Source of the DNA: DASQFI01 sp035633215
GTDB taxonomy: Bacteria > Acidobacteriota > Vicinamibacteria > Vicinamibacterales > SCN-69-37
Reading direction: 5' to 3'
NCBI GenBank assembly: GCA_035633215.1
Contig: DASQFI010000010.1
Coordinates: 428,847 to 492,846 of the forward strand
DNA length: 64,000 nt
The translations under genes and the position numbers were made by a program. The notes beneath the pieces were generated by a model, which made no database searches, had not been told where the DNA came from, and was given only the letters and a program-made list of their open reading frames with translations. How positions within the stretch are numbered: position 1 is the stretch's first letter; the number at the start of each line of letters is the position of its first letter. Of the stretch, positions 19,117 through 32,408 are shown in pieces.

Positions 19117-19476
19117 TCACGCCGCGGCCGGATCGAACTGGATGATGCCGAACGGCGTGCCTTCGGTGTCCGTGAAATAGGCGGCCCAGCCGACGCCCGG
19201 CACGGCCATCTTCGGGACGGTCGCGTTCCCGCCGGCCGCGACGATCGCCTTCGTCGATTCGTCCACGTTCGGGACGCTGACGACGTTGGTGCAGGGCTGG
19301 CCAGGGCGCTCGCGACGGGCCAATCCGCCGTCGATGCCGGGTCCGTCGCCGGTCTTGACCATCCAGTACTCCATGGGCCCGTCCCATTTGTCGAAGCGCC
19401 ACCCGAAGGCGCGCTCGTAAAACCGCATGCACCGCGCCGGGTCGTCGGCCGGCAACTCGAAGTGGACGATTCGCAT
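19117..19476 (-). CDS. VOC (glyoxalase/bleomycin resistance) family protein
   Basis: The 119-residue protein has the two beta-alpha-beta-beta-beta modules of the vicinal oxygen chelate fold: HFELPADDPARCMRFYERAFGW at the start and GWAAYFTDTEGTPFGIIQF near the end. The second is the standard YFTDPEGNxxGI-like motif. GGAGG lies just upstream of ATG 19476. Members are small cytoplasmic metal-dependent or binding proteins; the substrate cannot be told. No operon partner is visible. Confidence 0.85.
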   Translation of the reverse strand: MRIVHFELPADDPARCMRFYERAFGWRFDKWDGPMEYWMVKTGDGPGIDGGLARRERPGQPCTNVVSVPNVDESTKAIVAAGGNATVPKMAVPGVGWAAYFTDTEGTPFGIIQFDPAAA

Positions 19477-19594
19477 CTCTGACCTCCACGGGATCTCTTA
19501 CACTTCGACCGGGGAAGCTTTTCTTGCCGTTCAGTCAGGATTTCCGGTCAATCACTCGTGCCCCGGTCACATCGCCCCGGGCAACCATCAGTAC

Positions 19595-20083
19595 TCAGGT
19601 ACCGAGTCGCGGAGGCTCCTGAGGTGACGGACCGCGGCCTCCGTGGGCGTGACGCTCGCAACCGCTGCCTTCGTTCGCTCGGATTGCGTTCTGCCGCGTG
19701 ACGCGCCACTCCGCACACGGCGGAGCTGGCGCGTGCAATCCTCGCTTCCTGCGGCGCGGTTGCAGACTGGCGCTCGTCGCGTCAGCCCAAGTCGGCCGCG
19801 CTCCGTTACCTCAGGAGCCTCCAAGCGTGTCTGGGATCACAGCCGCACGCTGTCGCAAAATGTCAGTCGTCGGCTGTGGGTCAGCATGTGCGCCGACCGA
19901 GGAGCGTCAGCTGGCAACTGCGACCGAAGGAAGCGAGGATTGCACGCGCCAGCTCCGCCGTGTGCGGAGTGGCGCGGCCAGCGTCAGAACGCAATCCGAG
20001 CGAACGGAGGCCGCAGCTGCGAGCGTCACGCCCACGGAGGCCACGCTCGGTCATCCCAGGAGCCTCCGCGACTCGGTACCTGA
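19595..20083. repeat. 489-bp gene-free element with 170-bp inverted arms
   Basis: The outer 27 bases, 19595-19621 and 20057-20083, are perfect inverted complements (start TCAGGTACCGAGTCGCGGAG). The complementarity continues with mismatches to about 19765 and 19912, giving arms of about 170 bp around a spacer of about 145 bp. The spacer holds a third copy of the terminus (19801-19822, CTCCGTTACCTCAGG), so two overlapping units may be nested. The reading frames inside are mirror images of each other and show no protein-like composition. Short CTGACGTCTGACG words follow at 20081-20121. Confidence 0.85.
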
Positions 20084-20157
20084 CGTCTGACGTTTGACAC
20101 CTGGCGACTGATATCTGGCACGAAGGACTGTGCCCGTCTCGCGGTACACTCCGCCGC

Positions 20158-22032
20158 GTGTCAGAAACCGCCGGACGCGCGCGCCGGTATCGAGTCGGTT
20201 CGATCGCGCTCGCCCTCGCGGCGCTCGCTGGCGCGTGGACGCTGTTGCTCCTCGCGACGGGCGGGTTCGACATCACGCTGTTCAACGTCATCATTACGGC
20301 ACATGACGTAACGCGGCCGGCCTGGGCGGGCGCGATCGCGCTTGCAGTGTATGTCTGGGCACGAGGGCCGCGACGAGTCGCCGGGCGGATCGCGGAGATC
20401 GGGCGCGCGATCGATCGCCGTCTGGCGCGCGTGCCGATTCCGGATCGCATCGGCGCGTGGGTGATGGCCGCGGCCGTGACGGTGTTCGGCGTCGGATGGA
20501 ACGCGGGCGTCGGAGGCGGCGCCGATACCTACGGCTACCTCAGCCAGGCCGAGCTCTGGCGGCACGGCGTGCCGATCGTGCCGCAGCCGTTTGCGGCGGA
20601 GGTCCCATGGCCGGATGCCGACTGGACGTTCACGCCGCTCGGCTACGCGGTCAGGCAAGGCGGCGGCGCGATCGTGCCGACGTACGCGGTCGGCCTGCCG
20701 CTCGTGATGGCCGCCGTGAAGAGCGTGGCCGGGCATGCGGCGATCTTCTGGATTGCGCCGCTCGCCGGGGCCGTCCTCGTGCTCGTGGCGTACGACGCCG
20801 GGCGGCGGCTCGCGTCATCGCGCGCGGGGCTGATGGCCGCGTTTCTGACCGCCACGAGTCAGGCGCTGCTCGGCGATCTCACCGTGCCGACCTCGGACGT
20901 GCTCGCCGCGGCGGGCCTGTCGGGCGCGTGCGTGCTGCTGTTCAGGGACTCGCGGCTGGCGGTCGCCGCGTCGGGACTTGCGGTCGCCCTCGCGCTGCCC
21001 GTGCGACCCAATCTGGCTCCGAGCGCGGCCGTTCTCGGTCTCTGGCTCGTGATCACGGGGCGGCCGGCCACACGATCGAGCTGGCCAGCCCGGCTGATGG
21101 ACGGTGCCATCTTCGGGCTCGCGGCGCTGCCCGGTCTGCTGATCCCGATGTGGTCCAACGCTCAGCTGTACGGATCGCCGTTCGCGTCCGGCTACGGCGA
21201 TATCGGCGCCTTCTATCAGTGGCGCCATCTGCCCCTGAACCTCTATCAGTATCCGGCGCGGATGTTCGAGGCGCAGTCTTGGCTGACGCCGATCGGGATC
21301 GCCGCGGTGCTGCTGCCGATCCAGAAGCTCTGGCCGGACGTTCGCGCGCGTTCTTCGCGGCGGCTGGTGGCCGTGTTCGCCGCGAGTCTCCTCGTGCAGT
21401 ACCTGTTCTACGAACCGGCGCGCGATGTCGGCTTCCTCCGCTACCTGTTGCCGGTCTGGCCGTTTGTCATGGTGGGCCTCGCGCAGGTGTTGTTGAGGTT
21501 CGCGCGTCCCGGGTGGCGCGGCGCCGTGCTGGCGCTGGCAATCGTCGCGTATGGCGCGAACGCGATGTATGACATGTCGGGCAAGGGCGCGCTCCCTCCG
21601 CTGAGCGAGCGCAAGTACTCCGGCGCGGCCGAGCTCGCGCGCGCCCGGAGCGAGCCGAACAGCCTGCTGTTAGCCATGCAGCACAGCGGCAGTGCCCGCT
21701 ATTACTCCGGTCGCATGACGCTTCGCTACGACATCCTGAATCCCGCCTGGCTCGATCGGAGTGTGGCGTGGCTTTCGGAACATGGCGTCCACACGTACGC
21801 GCTGCTCGACGACTGGGAGGCGAAGGACTTCCGCAAACGGTTCGCCGGACAGGCAACGGCGGGGCAGCTCGACCGGCCGGTCTTCATCTATCAAGGCGCC
21901 GTCGCGACGCACTTCTACGACCTGGTGCGGCCCGCCGCCGAGCGTGGTCCCACCGAGGTCATCGTCGATCGCTACGACGGTCCGAAGTTCCCGCTGCCGG
22001 CGCCGCCCCTCGTGTTCGGATTCACACGCTAG
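20158..22032 (+). CDS. PMT-type membrane glycosyltransferase, paralogue group A
   Basis: This 624-residue polytopic protein starts at GTG 20158. It has the group-A elements: TLFNVIITAHD after helix 1, GGGADTYGYLSQAELW, ten or so helices, then a soluble tail with LLAMQHSGSARYYSGR and ALLDDWEAKDFRKRF. It is the shortest of the three group-A proteins and lacks both repeat-derived loops seen in the others, so it shows the ancestral loop lengths. Its stop codon TAG (22030-22032) is the first TAG of a MITE, so the C-terminus may have been set by that insertion. Confidence 0.7.
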   Translation: MSETAGRARRYRVGSIALALAALAGAWTLLLLATGGFDITLFNVIITAHDVTRPAWAGAIALAVYVWARGPRRVAGRIAEIGRAIDRRLARVPIPDRIGAWVMAAAVTVFGVGWNAGVGGGADTYGYLSQAELWRHGVPIVPQPFAAEVPWPDADWTFTPLGYAVRQGGGAIVPTYAVGLPLVMAAVKSVAGHAAIFWIAPLAGAVLVLVAYDAGRRLASSRAGLMAAFLTATSQALLGDLTVPTSDVLAAAGLSGACVLLFRDSRLAVAASGLAVALALPVRPNLAPSAAVLGLWLVITGRPATRSSWPARLMDGAIFGLAALPGLLIPMWSNAQLYGSPFASGYGDIGAFYQWRHLPLNLYQYPARMFEAQSWLTPIGIAAVLLPIQKLWPDVRARSSRRLVAVFAASLLVQYLFYEPARDVGFLRYLLPVWPFVMVGLAQVLLRFARPGWRGAVLALAIVAYGANAMYDMSGKGALPPLSERKYSGAAELARARSEPNSLLLAMQHSGSARYYSGRMTLRYDILNPAWLDRSVAWLSEHGVHTYALLDDWEAKDFRKRFAGQATAGQLDRPVFIYQGAVATHFYDLVRPAAERGPTEVIVDRYDGPKFPLPAPPLVFGFTR

Positions 22033-22132
22033 CGCCGTTCTCACTTCCACGGAGAGCAAAACCGCACGAATCGCGGACAGACGGGCAGAACTCTGCCGGT
22101 GGGCCGCTACAGGAAAGTGAGAACGGCGCTAG
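22029..22132. repeat. MITE-like element with CTAG termini, copy 1
   Basis: The terminal inverted repeats are CTAGCGCCGTTCTCACTTCC (22029-22048) and its complement at 22112-22132, with one extra A in the right arm. The interior shares AGAGCAAAACC and GCTACAGG with the copy at 54424-54529. The left CTAG contributes the stop codon of the upstream gene. Confidence 0.9.
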
Positions 22133-22153
22133 AACTTTCCACGAACCTCTTCG

Positions 22154-22175
22154 TATAATATTCCAACCGTTGGAA
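22154..22175 (+). promoter_or_regulatory. promoter -10 box and PadR operator
   Basis: TATAAT at 22154-22159 is followed at once by the perfect palindrome TTCCAACCGTTGGAA (22161-22175), which would cover the transcription start. PadR regulators bind such palindromes over their own promoters, so this is a likely autorepression site for the padR-permease operon. No convincing -35 box is seen. The region lies just downstream of the MITE. Confidence 0.65.
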
Positions 22176-22197
22176 GAAATCAGGCTGGGAGTCCTGC

Positions 22198-22524
22198 ATG
22201 GCCCTGAATCGAATCGAGCTCCTGACGCTGCTCGCCATCCTGCGGCTCGGCGAGAAGGCGTACGGCGTGACCATCTACGAGGAAATCCAGCGCATCGCGG
22301 GCTCGGACGTGTCGATGGCGGGGGTGTACAGCGCCATCGATCGTCTGGAGCGGCGCGGCCTCGTCCACGCGTGGCGATCGGAGCCGCGGCCCGAGCGCGG
22401 CGGCCGCGCGCGTCGCCACTACGGACTGACGGCGCCGGGACGCGATCTGGTGAAACAGGAGCGTGAGCTCTCCATGAAGATGTGGCGTGGGCTCGTGCTG
22501 AACCCAGGCGAGCGCCGGCGATGA
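22198..22524 (+). CDS. PadR-family transcriptional regulator
   Basis: The 108-residue protein is the short PadR type. A winged helix covers residues 5-80: LLTLLAILRLGEKAYGVTIYEEI, then VYSAIDRLERRGLV, and a wing with RARRHYGLTAPG. A short C-terminal helix serves for dimer contacts. GGGAG stands 7 bases before ATG 22198. Its stop overlaps the start of the permease gene (ATGA), the usual arrangement in Acidobacteriota. It probably represses this operon through the palindrome at 22161-22175. Confidence 0.92.
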   Translation: MALNRIELLTLLAILRLGEKAYGVTIYEEIQRIAGSDVSMAGVYSAIDRLERRGLVHAWRSEPRPERGGRARRHYGLTAPGRDLVKQERELSMKMWRGLVLNPGERRR

Positions 22525-25178
22525 AGCCGCCGACTCTTTCTCGCTTGCTGCTCGGCTGGCTCGCGCCGCGAAACCTGCGCGAGACGCTGCTCGACGATCT
22601 CGACGAGATGTTTGCCGCGAAGGTGGAGCAGGAGGGGCCCCGCGCCGCGCGGGCCTGGTATCGGCGGCAGGCACGATCCGGGCTCGCGTCGCTCGTCACC
22701 ATGCGCGCCCGCACCGCCGGATCGACCGGTTCCGCACCGGCGGTCTCGGCACCCGCATCCGGATTCGGATTCGATTCGCTCATCCGCGACACTCGCTACG
22801 CGCTTCGCATGCTTCGCCGGGCGCCGGCGTTCACGGCGGCGGCGGTGCTGACGGTGGCGCTGGGCGTCGGGGCGACGACGACGGTCTTCTCGGTGGTGTA
22901 CGGGCTGCTCGTCAAGCCGCTGCCGTACCCGGCCGCCGATCGGCTCGTCATGGTCTGGCAGGACATGCGCGCGCGTGGCGGTCCCGCGACGGAGTGGGCG
23001 ACGCCCGGCAACTTCGTCGACTGGCAGGCCGACACGTCGCTCTTCTCGTCGATGGCGTCGATTCGGGGGTGGCGGCCGACGCTCACCGGCATGGGCGATC
23101 CCGAGTCGTTCACCGGTGAGTTGGTCACGCAGCGGTACTTCGAAGTCCTGGGAATCCGGCCGGCGATCGGGCGCACGTTCACCGCCAATGAAATGCTCCC
23201 GACCGGTCCGCGTGTCGTGATCCTCAGTGACGCGATCTGGCGGCGCCGTTTTGGCGGCGATCCCGGCGTGCTCGGCCGGCGCGTCGTGCTCGGGAGCGAG
23301 CCGCACGAGATCGTCGGCGTGATGCCGGCGGGATTTCGTCCGGTGATCATCAATGACGCCGACCTCTGGCGGCCGGATCGGCTGAACCTCGCGAACCCTT
23401 CACGCGGCGCGGTGGTGCTCCGAGTCATCGCGCGGCTTCCGTCCGGCCTCGCCATGGAGCAGGCGGCTGTGGCGGCACGCACGCTCGGCCAGAAACTCGA
23501 GACCCAGTATCCGCAAACCAACACCAGCGTCGCGATCAACGTCGTCTCGCTCCAGGAACAGACCGTTGGCGAAGCGCGTCCAGGCCTGCTCGTCCTGCTC
23601 GGGGCCGTCGTGGTCGTTCTCCTCATCGGATGCGTGAACATCGCCAACCTGCTGCTCGCGCGGGCGTCCAGCCGCAGCCGTGAGATTGCCGTCAGGACCG
23701 CGCTCGGCGCGGCACGCGGCCGGGTCATGCGGCAGCTGCTCACGGAGAGCCTCGTGCTCGCCGGAATCGGCGGCGTGCTTGGCGTCGTGCTGAGCTACTG
23801 GGGCGTGAAAGGGCTGGTGCGAATCGCGCCGGCGGGCGCGCCGAGACTGGCCGAGGTCGGCATCGACCCTGCGGTGATCATGTTCGCCGCCGCCGTGACT
23901 GGCCTGGCGGGCGTGCTGTTCGGACTGGCGCCGGCGCTGCACATGGCGCGCGAGCACCTGGCATTGGCGCTGAAAGCGAGCGGCCGAGGCACGGCCGGCG
24001 TGGTGGGCCGCCAGACGCGCCGGGTGCTGATCGTCGCCGAAGTCGCCGTCGCACTGGTGCTGCTCGTCGGCGGCGGGTTGCTGCTTCGAACGTTCGTCCA
24101 GTTGCAGCGCGTGGATCTGGGATTCGATCCGTCGAACGTGCTCGTGGGCGCGGTGCTGCCTCCGCCAGCCAAGTATCGAACGCCGGAGGACCGGACGGTC
24201 TTCTACGATCAGGTTCTCGAGCGAGCGGCCGCACTGCCCGGCGTCAAGACCGCGGCGATTGCCTCGGTCATTCCGCTCGCCGGCGGCGGCGATTCAGACA
24301 TGAGCTTCACGATCGAAGGCGCCCCGCCGCCGCGCAGTCCGGAGGAGAGTTCAGCGACCTGGTACCGGCTCGTCAGCGCCAGCTACCTCGAGACGTTCGG
24401 CGTTCCGCTCCGCCGCGGCCGCAACTTCGCGGCGCGCGAAGCCGAGCCGGTCGTCTTGATCAACGAGACCATGGCGCGCCGCCACTTCGCTGGCAAGGAC
24501 GCGGTCGGCGGCCGGATGCGGTTCAGCGATGACGGCCCGTGGTTCAGGATTGTCGGGATCGCAGGCGACGTGAAGGGGCAGGGCGCGCGCGCCGAGCTTC
24601 GCGGCCAGACCTACATTCCGTACTGGCAGCTTCCGGAGCCGGGCGTGGCCATCGCGCTGAAAACGCACGGCGATCCGGAGGTGCTCTCCGCGCCGCTCCG
24701 GCACGCAGTGCGGGAAATCGATCCGGACATGCCGGTCTCGAACGTCGCGACGATGTCGAGCCTCGTCGCCGACTCGATTGAAGAGCCGCGCTTCCTCGCC
24801 CTGCTGGTCGGGATCTTCGCGGCTCTCGCCCTTCTGCTGGCGGCGATCGGCATTTACGGCGTGCTGTCGTACGCGGTGTCGCAGCGCACGGCCGAGATCG
24901 GCGTCCGGCTCGCGCTCGGCGCGGGTGGGCGTGACGTCTTTTCCTTGATCGTCACGGACGGCCTGAAGCTGACGTTGATCGGCGTCGCGATCGGCGTCGT
25001 CACGAGCATCCTCGTTGCGCCCGCACTGTCGACGCTCTTGTTCGAGGTTCAGCCGATCGATCCGGTGACGTTCGTCGCGGTCGTCGGGATGATCCTCGCC
25101 GTGGCGATCTGCGCGGCGGTCATTCCAGCGCGGCGGGGGATGCGCGTGGACCCGCTCACGGCACTTCGGACGGAGTAG
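22521..25178 (+). CDS. ADOP-type ABC transporter permease (MacB/FtsX-like duplicate)
   Basis: From ATG 22521 the protein is 885 residues. The first 60 residues are the soluble prefix of the family (RLLLGWLAPRNLRETLLDDLDE). Then come a membrane helix at about residue 105, a MacB-like periplasmic domain and three helices with the FtsX signature NIANLLLARASSRSREIAVRTALGA. A second periplasmic domain and a second FtsX block (YGVLSYAVSQRTAEIGVRLALGA) follow. No ATPase gene is adjacent, as is normal for these orphan permeases. Likely roles are envelope macromolecule or drug export. Translation is coupled to padR. Confidence 0.92.
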   Translation: MKPPTLSRLLLGWLAPRNLRETLLDDLDEMFAAKVEQEGPRAARAWYRRQARSGLASLVTMRARTAGSTGSAPAVSAPASGFGFDSLIRDTRYALRMLRRAPAFTAAAVLTVALGVGATTTVFSVVYGLLVKPLPYPAADRLVMVWQDMRARGGPATEWATPGNFVDWQADTSLFSSMASIRGWRPTLTGMGDPESFTGELVTQRYFEVLGIRPAIGRTFTANEMLPTGPRVVILSDAIWRRRFGGDPGVLGRRVVLGSEPHEIVGVMPAGFRPVIINDADLWRPDRLNLANPSRGAVVLRVIARLPSGLAMEQAAVAARTLGQKLETQYPQTNTSVAINVVSLQEQTVGEARPGLLVLLGAVVVVLLIGCVNIANLLLARASSRSREIAVRTALGAARGRVMRQLLTESLVLAGIGGVLGVVLSYWGVKGLVRIAPAGAPRLAEVGIDPAVIMFAAAVTGLAGVLFGLAPALHMAREHLALALKASGRGTAGVVGRQTRRVLIVAEVAVALVLLVGGGLLLRTFVQLQRVDLGFDPSNVLVGAVLPPPAKYRTPEDRTVFYDQVLERAAALPGVKTAAIASVIPLAGGGDSDMSFTIEGAPPPRSPEESSATWYRLVSASYLETFGVPLRRGRNFAAREAEPVVLINETMARRHFAGKDAVGGRMRFSDDGPWFRIVGIAGDVKGQGARAELRGQTYIPYWQLPEPGVAIALKTHGDPEVLSAPLRHAVREIDPDMPVSNVATMSSLVADSIEEPRFLALLVGIFAALALLLAAIGIYGVLSYAVSQRTAEIGVRLALGAGGRDVFSLIVTDGLKLTLIGVAIGVVTSILVAPALSTLLFEVQPIDPVTFVAVVGMILAVAICAAVIPARRGMRVDPLTALRTE

Positions 25179-25250
25179 GCCCGGCTTGAAGTTGCCGGTG
25201 GCGGACTGGACTGACTGACGGCGTAGCCAAACGGCGGTGCTGGCTCACGT

Positions 25251-25508
25251 TCACGCCTGTTGGACCTTAGCCCATTCCCTTTCATTCCCGCGAACCCCGA
25301 TAGCCCAGAAGAGCATGGCCGCTGTCGTGCCGACCCAGAGACCCAGGAGAATCGCCCGGAGTGCGCCGCGCCAGCCGAACCAGAGCTGGCTTACTTCGGG
25401 CGACAGGCCGCCGCGCAGCAGCTGCCCGACGACTATCGAGGCGACGATGAGCGCAAAAGCCACTGCCGGCGGCAATACCGCGAACGCGACGATCAGCCTG
25501 AGCGTCAC
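25251..25508 (-). CDS. small two-to-three-helix membrane protein
   Basis: The 85-residue protein starts at GTG 25508. Hydrophobic stretches at residues 4-30 and 48-68 flank a loop with GGLSPEVSQLWFGW. I recognise no family. It stands 69 bases after grpE on the same strand and may be the last gene of a clpA-grpE transcript. The only support is composition and the absence of a better frame. Confidence 0.45.
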   Translation of the reverse strand: MTLRLIVAFAVLPPAVAFALIVASIVVGQLLRGGLSPEVSQLWFGWRGALRAILLGLWVGTTAAMLFWAIGVRGNEREWAKVQQA

Positions 25509-25577
25509 ACGATTCGGGGGATTGGCGATTCACTCACTGTTGTTTCAGCGAATGCGATGCGAGATGCGGTTGGTGTC

Positions 25578-26132
25578 TTACGACCCCGCGACAGCCACCT
25601 GCGCCGGGCGGAGCACCTCGTCGCCGATCAGATACCCGGGCCGGACGACGCCGACGATGCGACCAGCCTGCGCAAGGTCTGAAGCGGCGACGGTTGCGAC
25701 CGCCTCGTGCCGAGACGGGTCGAATGGCTGGCCGAGCGGCTCGATCCGTTTCACGCCCAACCCCTCGAGCGTGCTCAGAAACTGCTGACGGACGAGCGAC
25801 ACGCCCTGGACGAGCGGATCGCCGGGCCGATCGGTTGCCGACTCCAGCGCGCGATCCAGATTGTCGAGCACTTCGAGGAACGAGACGATGAGCGATCGTC
25901 GTCCGCGCTCGACGTCTTTTGACACTTCTTTGCGAAGCCGCGCGCGCGCCTGATCGAACTCGTCCGAGGCGCCGCGGTATTTCGAGATGATCTGCTGAAG
26001 CTCGGCGTCCTTTGCGGCCAGGCGTGCCTCGAGCTCCTCGATGTACGTGGGCTTGAGCTTGGGTTCCTCGGCAGCTGGCGCGCCTTCTTCGCGCGCCCAC
26101 CAGCGCCGATCAGTGACTTTGAGGTCGGACAT
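25578..26132 (-). CDS. grpE: nucleotide exchange factor GrpE
   Basis: The 184-residue protein has the long N-terminal coiled coil (residues 30-75, KPTYIEELEARLAAKDAELQ), the four-helix part (SFLEVLDNLDRALE) and the C-terminal beta domain with FDPSRHEAV and VRPGYLIGDEVLRPAQVAV. GrpE releases ADP from DnaK in the heat-shock folding cycle. It starts 30 bases after clpA and is probably co-transcribed with it. No dnaK or dnaJ is in the window, so this pairing of a DnaK cofactor with a Clp unfoldase is unusual. Confidence 0.95.
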   Translation of the reverse strand: MSDLKVTDRRWWAREEGAPAAEEPKLKPTYIEELEARLAAKDAELQQIISKYRGASDEFDQARARLRKEVSKDVERGRRSLIVSFLEVLDNLDRALESATDRPGDPLVQGVSLVRQQFLSTLEGLGVKRIEPLGQPFDPSRHEAVATVAASDLAQAGRIVGVVRPGYLIGDEVLRPAQVAVAGS

Positions 26133-26162
26133 AAGAGCGAGGGCCTTTGAGCCTATTTTCCG

Positions 26163-28694
<2,532 letters not shown>

Positions 28695-29031
28695 AGGGCT
28701 CCTCGGCCTGCGGCCGAGGCCGCCGGGCCATTCGATCGATTATCAGGCGGTTTTGCCGTCTGGAGTCAAGCGTAGCGCGGATTGGTTTCGAAATCCGCGT
28801 GCGGAGGCGGACTTGGGAACCAGTCCGCCCTACGAAAACCAGCCCGCCCTACGAAACCAGTCCGCGCGGGACGTGATTGCGTGGACGGGGACGCGCCGAT
28901 TCGCTGCGACGGGAGTCCTCGCGATTGTACTGCGGGGAAGCGCGCCGGTCGAGCCGTCTCAAATCGATTTACAATCTGTTTTTGGGGCGCGGCCCGGCGC
29001 CGGCGTCCGCTGCCCGGGCCCCAGGGGGATC
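28695..29031. other. intergenic region with short direct repeats
   Basis: The 337 bases between divergent genes hold a GC hairpin (28700-28725, CTCGGCCTGCGGCCGAG) and three tandem words of the type CCAGTCCGCCCTACGAAA at 28817-28870. They probably include the promoters of clpA and of the peroxiredoxin-like gene, but no hexamer pair stands out. No gene is seen. Confidence 0.6.
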
Positions 29032-29583
29032 ATGAGCTCACGATCGACGTCACGAAAACTCGGTGTGCCCGCGCCGCCGCTCGAGTTGCCGGCCGCCGGC
29101 GGCGAGCGACGGTCCCTCGCGGAATTCCGCGGCCGGCCGGTCATCGTCTCGTTCCTTGGGCCGGCCAACTGTTTGTTTTGCCGCGGTCACGTGCTCAAGA
29201 TGGTTTCGGCCAAGGACCGGATCCAGCAGGCCGGGGTCGAAGTGATTTTCGTCGCGTTTCACGATCCCGACCTGATGATGTCGAAAATGCTCCGGGATCT
29301 CGACTTGTCGTTCGTGCTGCTCCTCGACCGCGCGCGCGAGGCGTACGCCCGATGGGGCCTTCAAACAGGAACGCTGAAAGCCTTTCTCAATCCCGGCTTT
29401 TTCTGGGCGCTGGTCAAGCTGTTGCTCACACGTCCGCGCTCGTTGGGTGCTGCGCCGCCGCATCACAATCAGCTGGGCGGCGACTTCGTCGTCGACCGTG
29501 CTGGCAATCTCGTGTTCGTGAATCGCATGCGCAGCATTCACGACCGCGCCGCCATCGACGATATGCTCGCGGCGGTTCGGTAG
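29032..29583 (+). CDS. peroxiredoxin-like protein (AhpC/TSA, PRXL2 type)
   Basis: From ATG 29032 the protein is 183 residues. CAGGGGG lies just upstream, which decides against the longer open frame that begins inside clpA. It has a thioredoxin fold: LPAAGGERRSLAEFRGRPVIVSFLG, then a CxxC in ANCLFCRGH near residue 45, FVAFHDPDLMM and LLLDRAREAYARWGL. This is the PRXL2-like branch, where CxxC replaces the classical single peroxidatic cysteine. It probably reduces peroxides or disulfides in the cytoplasm. The partner is unknown. Confidence 0.75.
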   Translation: MSSRSTSRKLGVPAPPLELPAAGGERRSLAEFRGRPVIVSFLGPANCLFCRGHVLKMVSAKDRIQQAGVEVIFVAFHDPDLMMSKMLRDLDLSFVLLLDRAREAYARWGLQTGTLKAFLNPGFFWALVKLLLTRPRSLGAAPPHHNQLGGDFVVDRAGNLVFVNRMRSIHDRAAIDDMLAAVR

Positions 29584-29645
29584 GCCTTGAGCCTTTGCGG
29601 CTGTGTTTGTGCGATCCTCTCAGACGTTCACGGGAGGTATTTCGC

Positions 29646-30755
29646 ATGATGACGACCACGAACGGGCGGATTCGACGCTGGCTGGCCATTGGCGCGCTTG
29701 CGGGAGGCGCGTTTGGCGTGGGGACGCTGACGGCCGGGCAGGGCACGGCGCAGGGGCCCATCGACGAAGCGCGCGCCCGGCAGCTCTACGTCAGCAACAA
29801 GTTCGAGGACCACTCGAAGCCGATCTTCCAGGCCGCGATCGAGGCCAAGGCCAAGGAAGACGCGCGCTACGTGGCGGCCTGCCAGGGCGTGATGGAGTGC
29901 ACGAAGGTCACGTATCGGAGCCGCGTCGGCGACTTCGACATCCCGGCCTATCTCTTCCAGCCGCTGAACAAGCGCGGACCGCGTGGCCACGCCGCGATGA
30001 TCTGGGTCCACGGCGGCGTGCACGGCAACTGGGCCATTTCCTACTTCCCGTTCGTGAAGGAGGCCGTTGCGCGCGGCTACGTCATCATCGCGCCCGAATA
30101 TCGCGGCAGCACCGGCTACGGCGAAGCGCTGCACATGGCGATCGACTACGGCGGCAAGGAAGTCGAGGACGTGCTGAGCGCCGTGAGCTTCCTGAAGACG
30201 CTGCCGCATGTGGACATGGATCGCGTCGGCATGATGGGCTGGAGCCACGGCGGCTACATCACGCTCCTGTCCGTGTTCCGCGACGAGCATCCACTGAAGG
30301 CCGGCGCCGCCATCGTGCCGGTGACGAACCTCGTCTTCCGGCTTTCCTATAAAGGACCGAGCTACCAGCGGCAGTTCTCGACGCAGAAAGAGGTGCTCGG
30401 CCTGCCGTTCGAGAAACGCGCGCTCTACATCCAGCGGTCGCCGCTCTATCACGTGGACAAGCTGCGCGTGCCGCTGCTCGTCCACGTCGCCACGAACGAC
30501 ACCGACGTGGACTTCGTCGAGGACCAGCAAATCGTGGACGCCCTGCGGTCACGGAAGCCCGACCTGGCCGAGACGAAGGTGTACGTCGATCCCGACCCTG
30601 GGCCGTCGAGCGTCGGTCACACGTTCAGTCGTCGCGTGAACACCGAGACGCTGCAGCGCAATGACTCACCCGCGCAGATTGATTCCTGGAACCGGACCTG
30701 GGTGTTCTTCGAGTGGATTCTGCGCCCGTATGAGGATCGATCCAGGACGAAATAA
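29646..30755 (+). CDS. secreted prolyl-oligopeptidase-family hydrolase
   Basis: The 369-residue protein starts at ATG 29646 with GGGAGG 8 bases upstream. A signal peptide covers residues 10-35 (WLAIGALAGGAFGVGTLTAGQ). The alpha/beta-hydrolase core has the oxyanion region WVHGGVHGNW, the nucleophile elbow GWSHGG (Ser about 205), an Asp in NDTDVDF and a His in GHTFSRR. This is the S9 peptidase/acyl hydrolase layout without a beta-propeller. The substrate may be short peptides or esters in the periplasm. It converges on the kinase gene at 30794. Confidence 0.85.
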   Translation: MMTTTNGRIRRWLAIGALAGGAFGVGTLTAGQGTAQGPIDEARARQLYVSNKFEDHSKPIFQAAIEAKAKEDARYVAACQGVMECTKVTYRSRVGDFDIPAYLFQPLNKRGPRGHAAMIWVHGGVHGNWAISYFPFVKEAVARGYVIIAPEYRGSTGYGEALHMAIDYGGKEVEDVLSAVSFLKTLPHVDMDRVGMMGWSHGGYITLLSVFRDEHPLKAGAAIVPVTNLVFRLSYKGPSYQRQFSTQKEVLGLPFEKRALYIQRSPLYHVDKLRVPLLVHVATNDTDVDFVEDQQIVDALRSRKPDLAETKVYVDPDPGPSSVGHTFSRRVNTETLQRNDSPAQIDSWNRTWVFFEWILRPYEDRSRTK

Positions 30756-30773
30756 GGCTCAAAGGCGGGCTGC

Positions 30774-30793
30774 GCCGGCCCTGAAGGGCCGGC
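30774..30793. terminator. hairpin between convergent genes
   Basis: GCCGGCCCT and AGGGCCGGC are perfect complements around GA. It lies 18 bases after one stop codon and directly at the other. No T-run follows, so it may act as a bidirectional stop together with Rho. Confidence 0.55.
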
Positions 30794-32401
<1,608 letters not shown>

Positions 32402-32408
32402 TCCCGTT

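Noticed and set aside
19595..20083. Protein-coding frames in the large inverted repeat
   Set aside because: The frames in the two arms are mirror images and contain no conserved motif.
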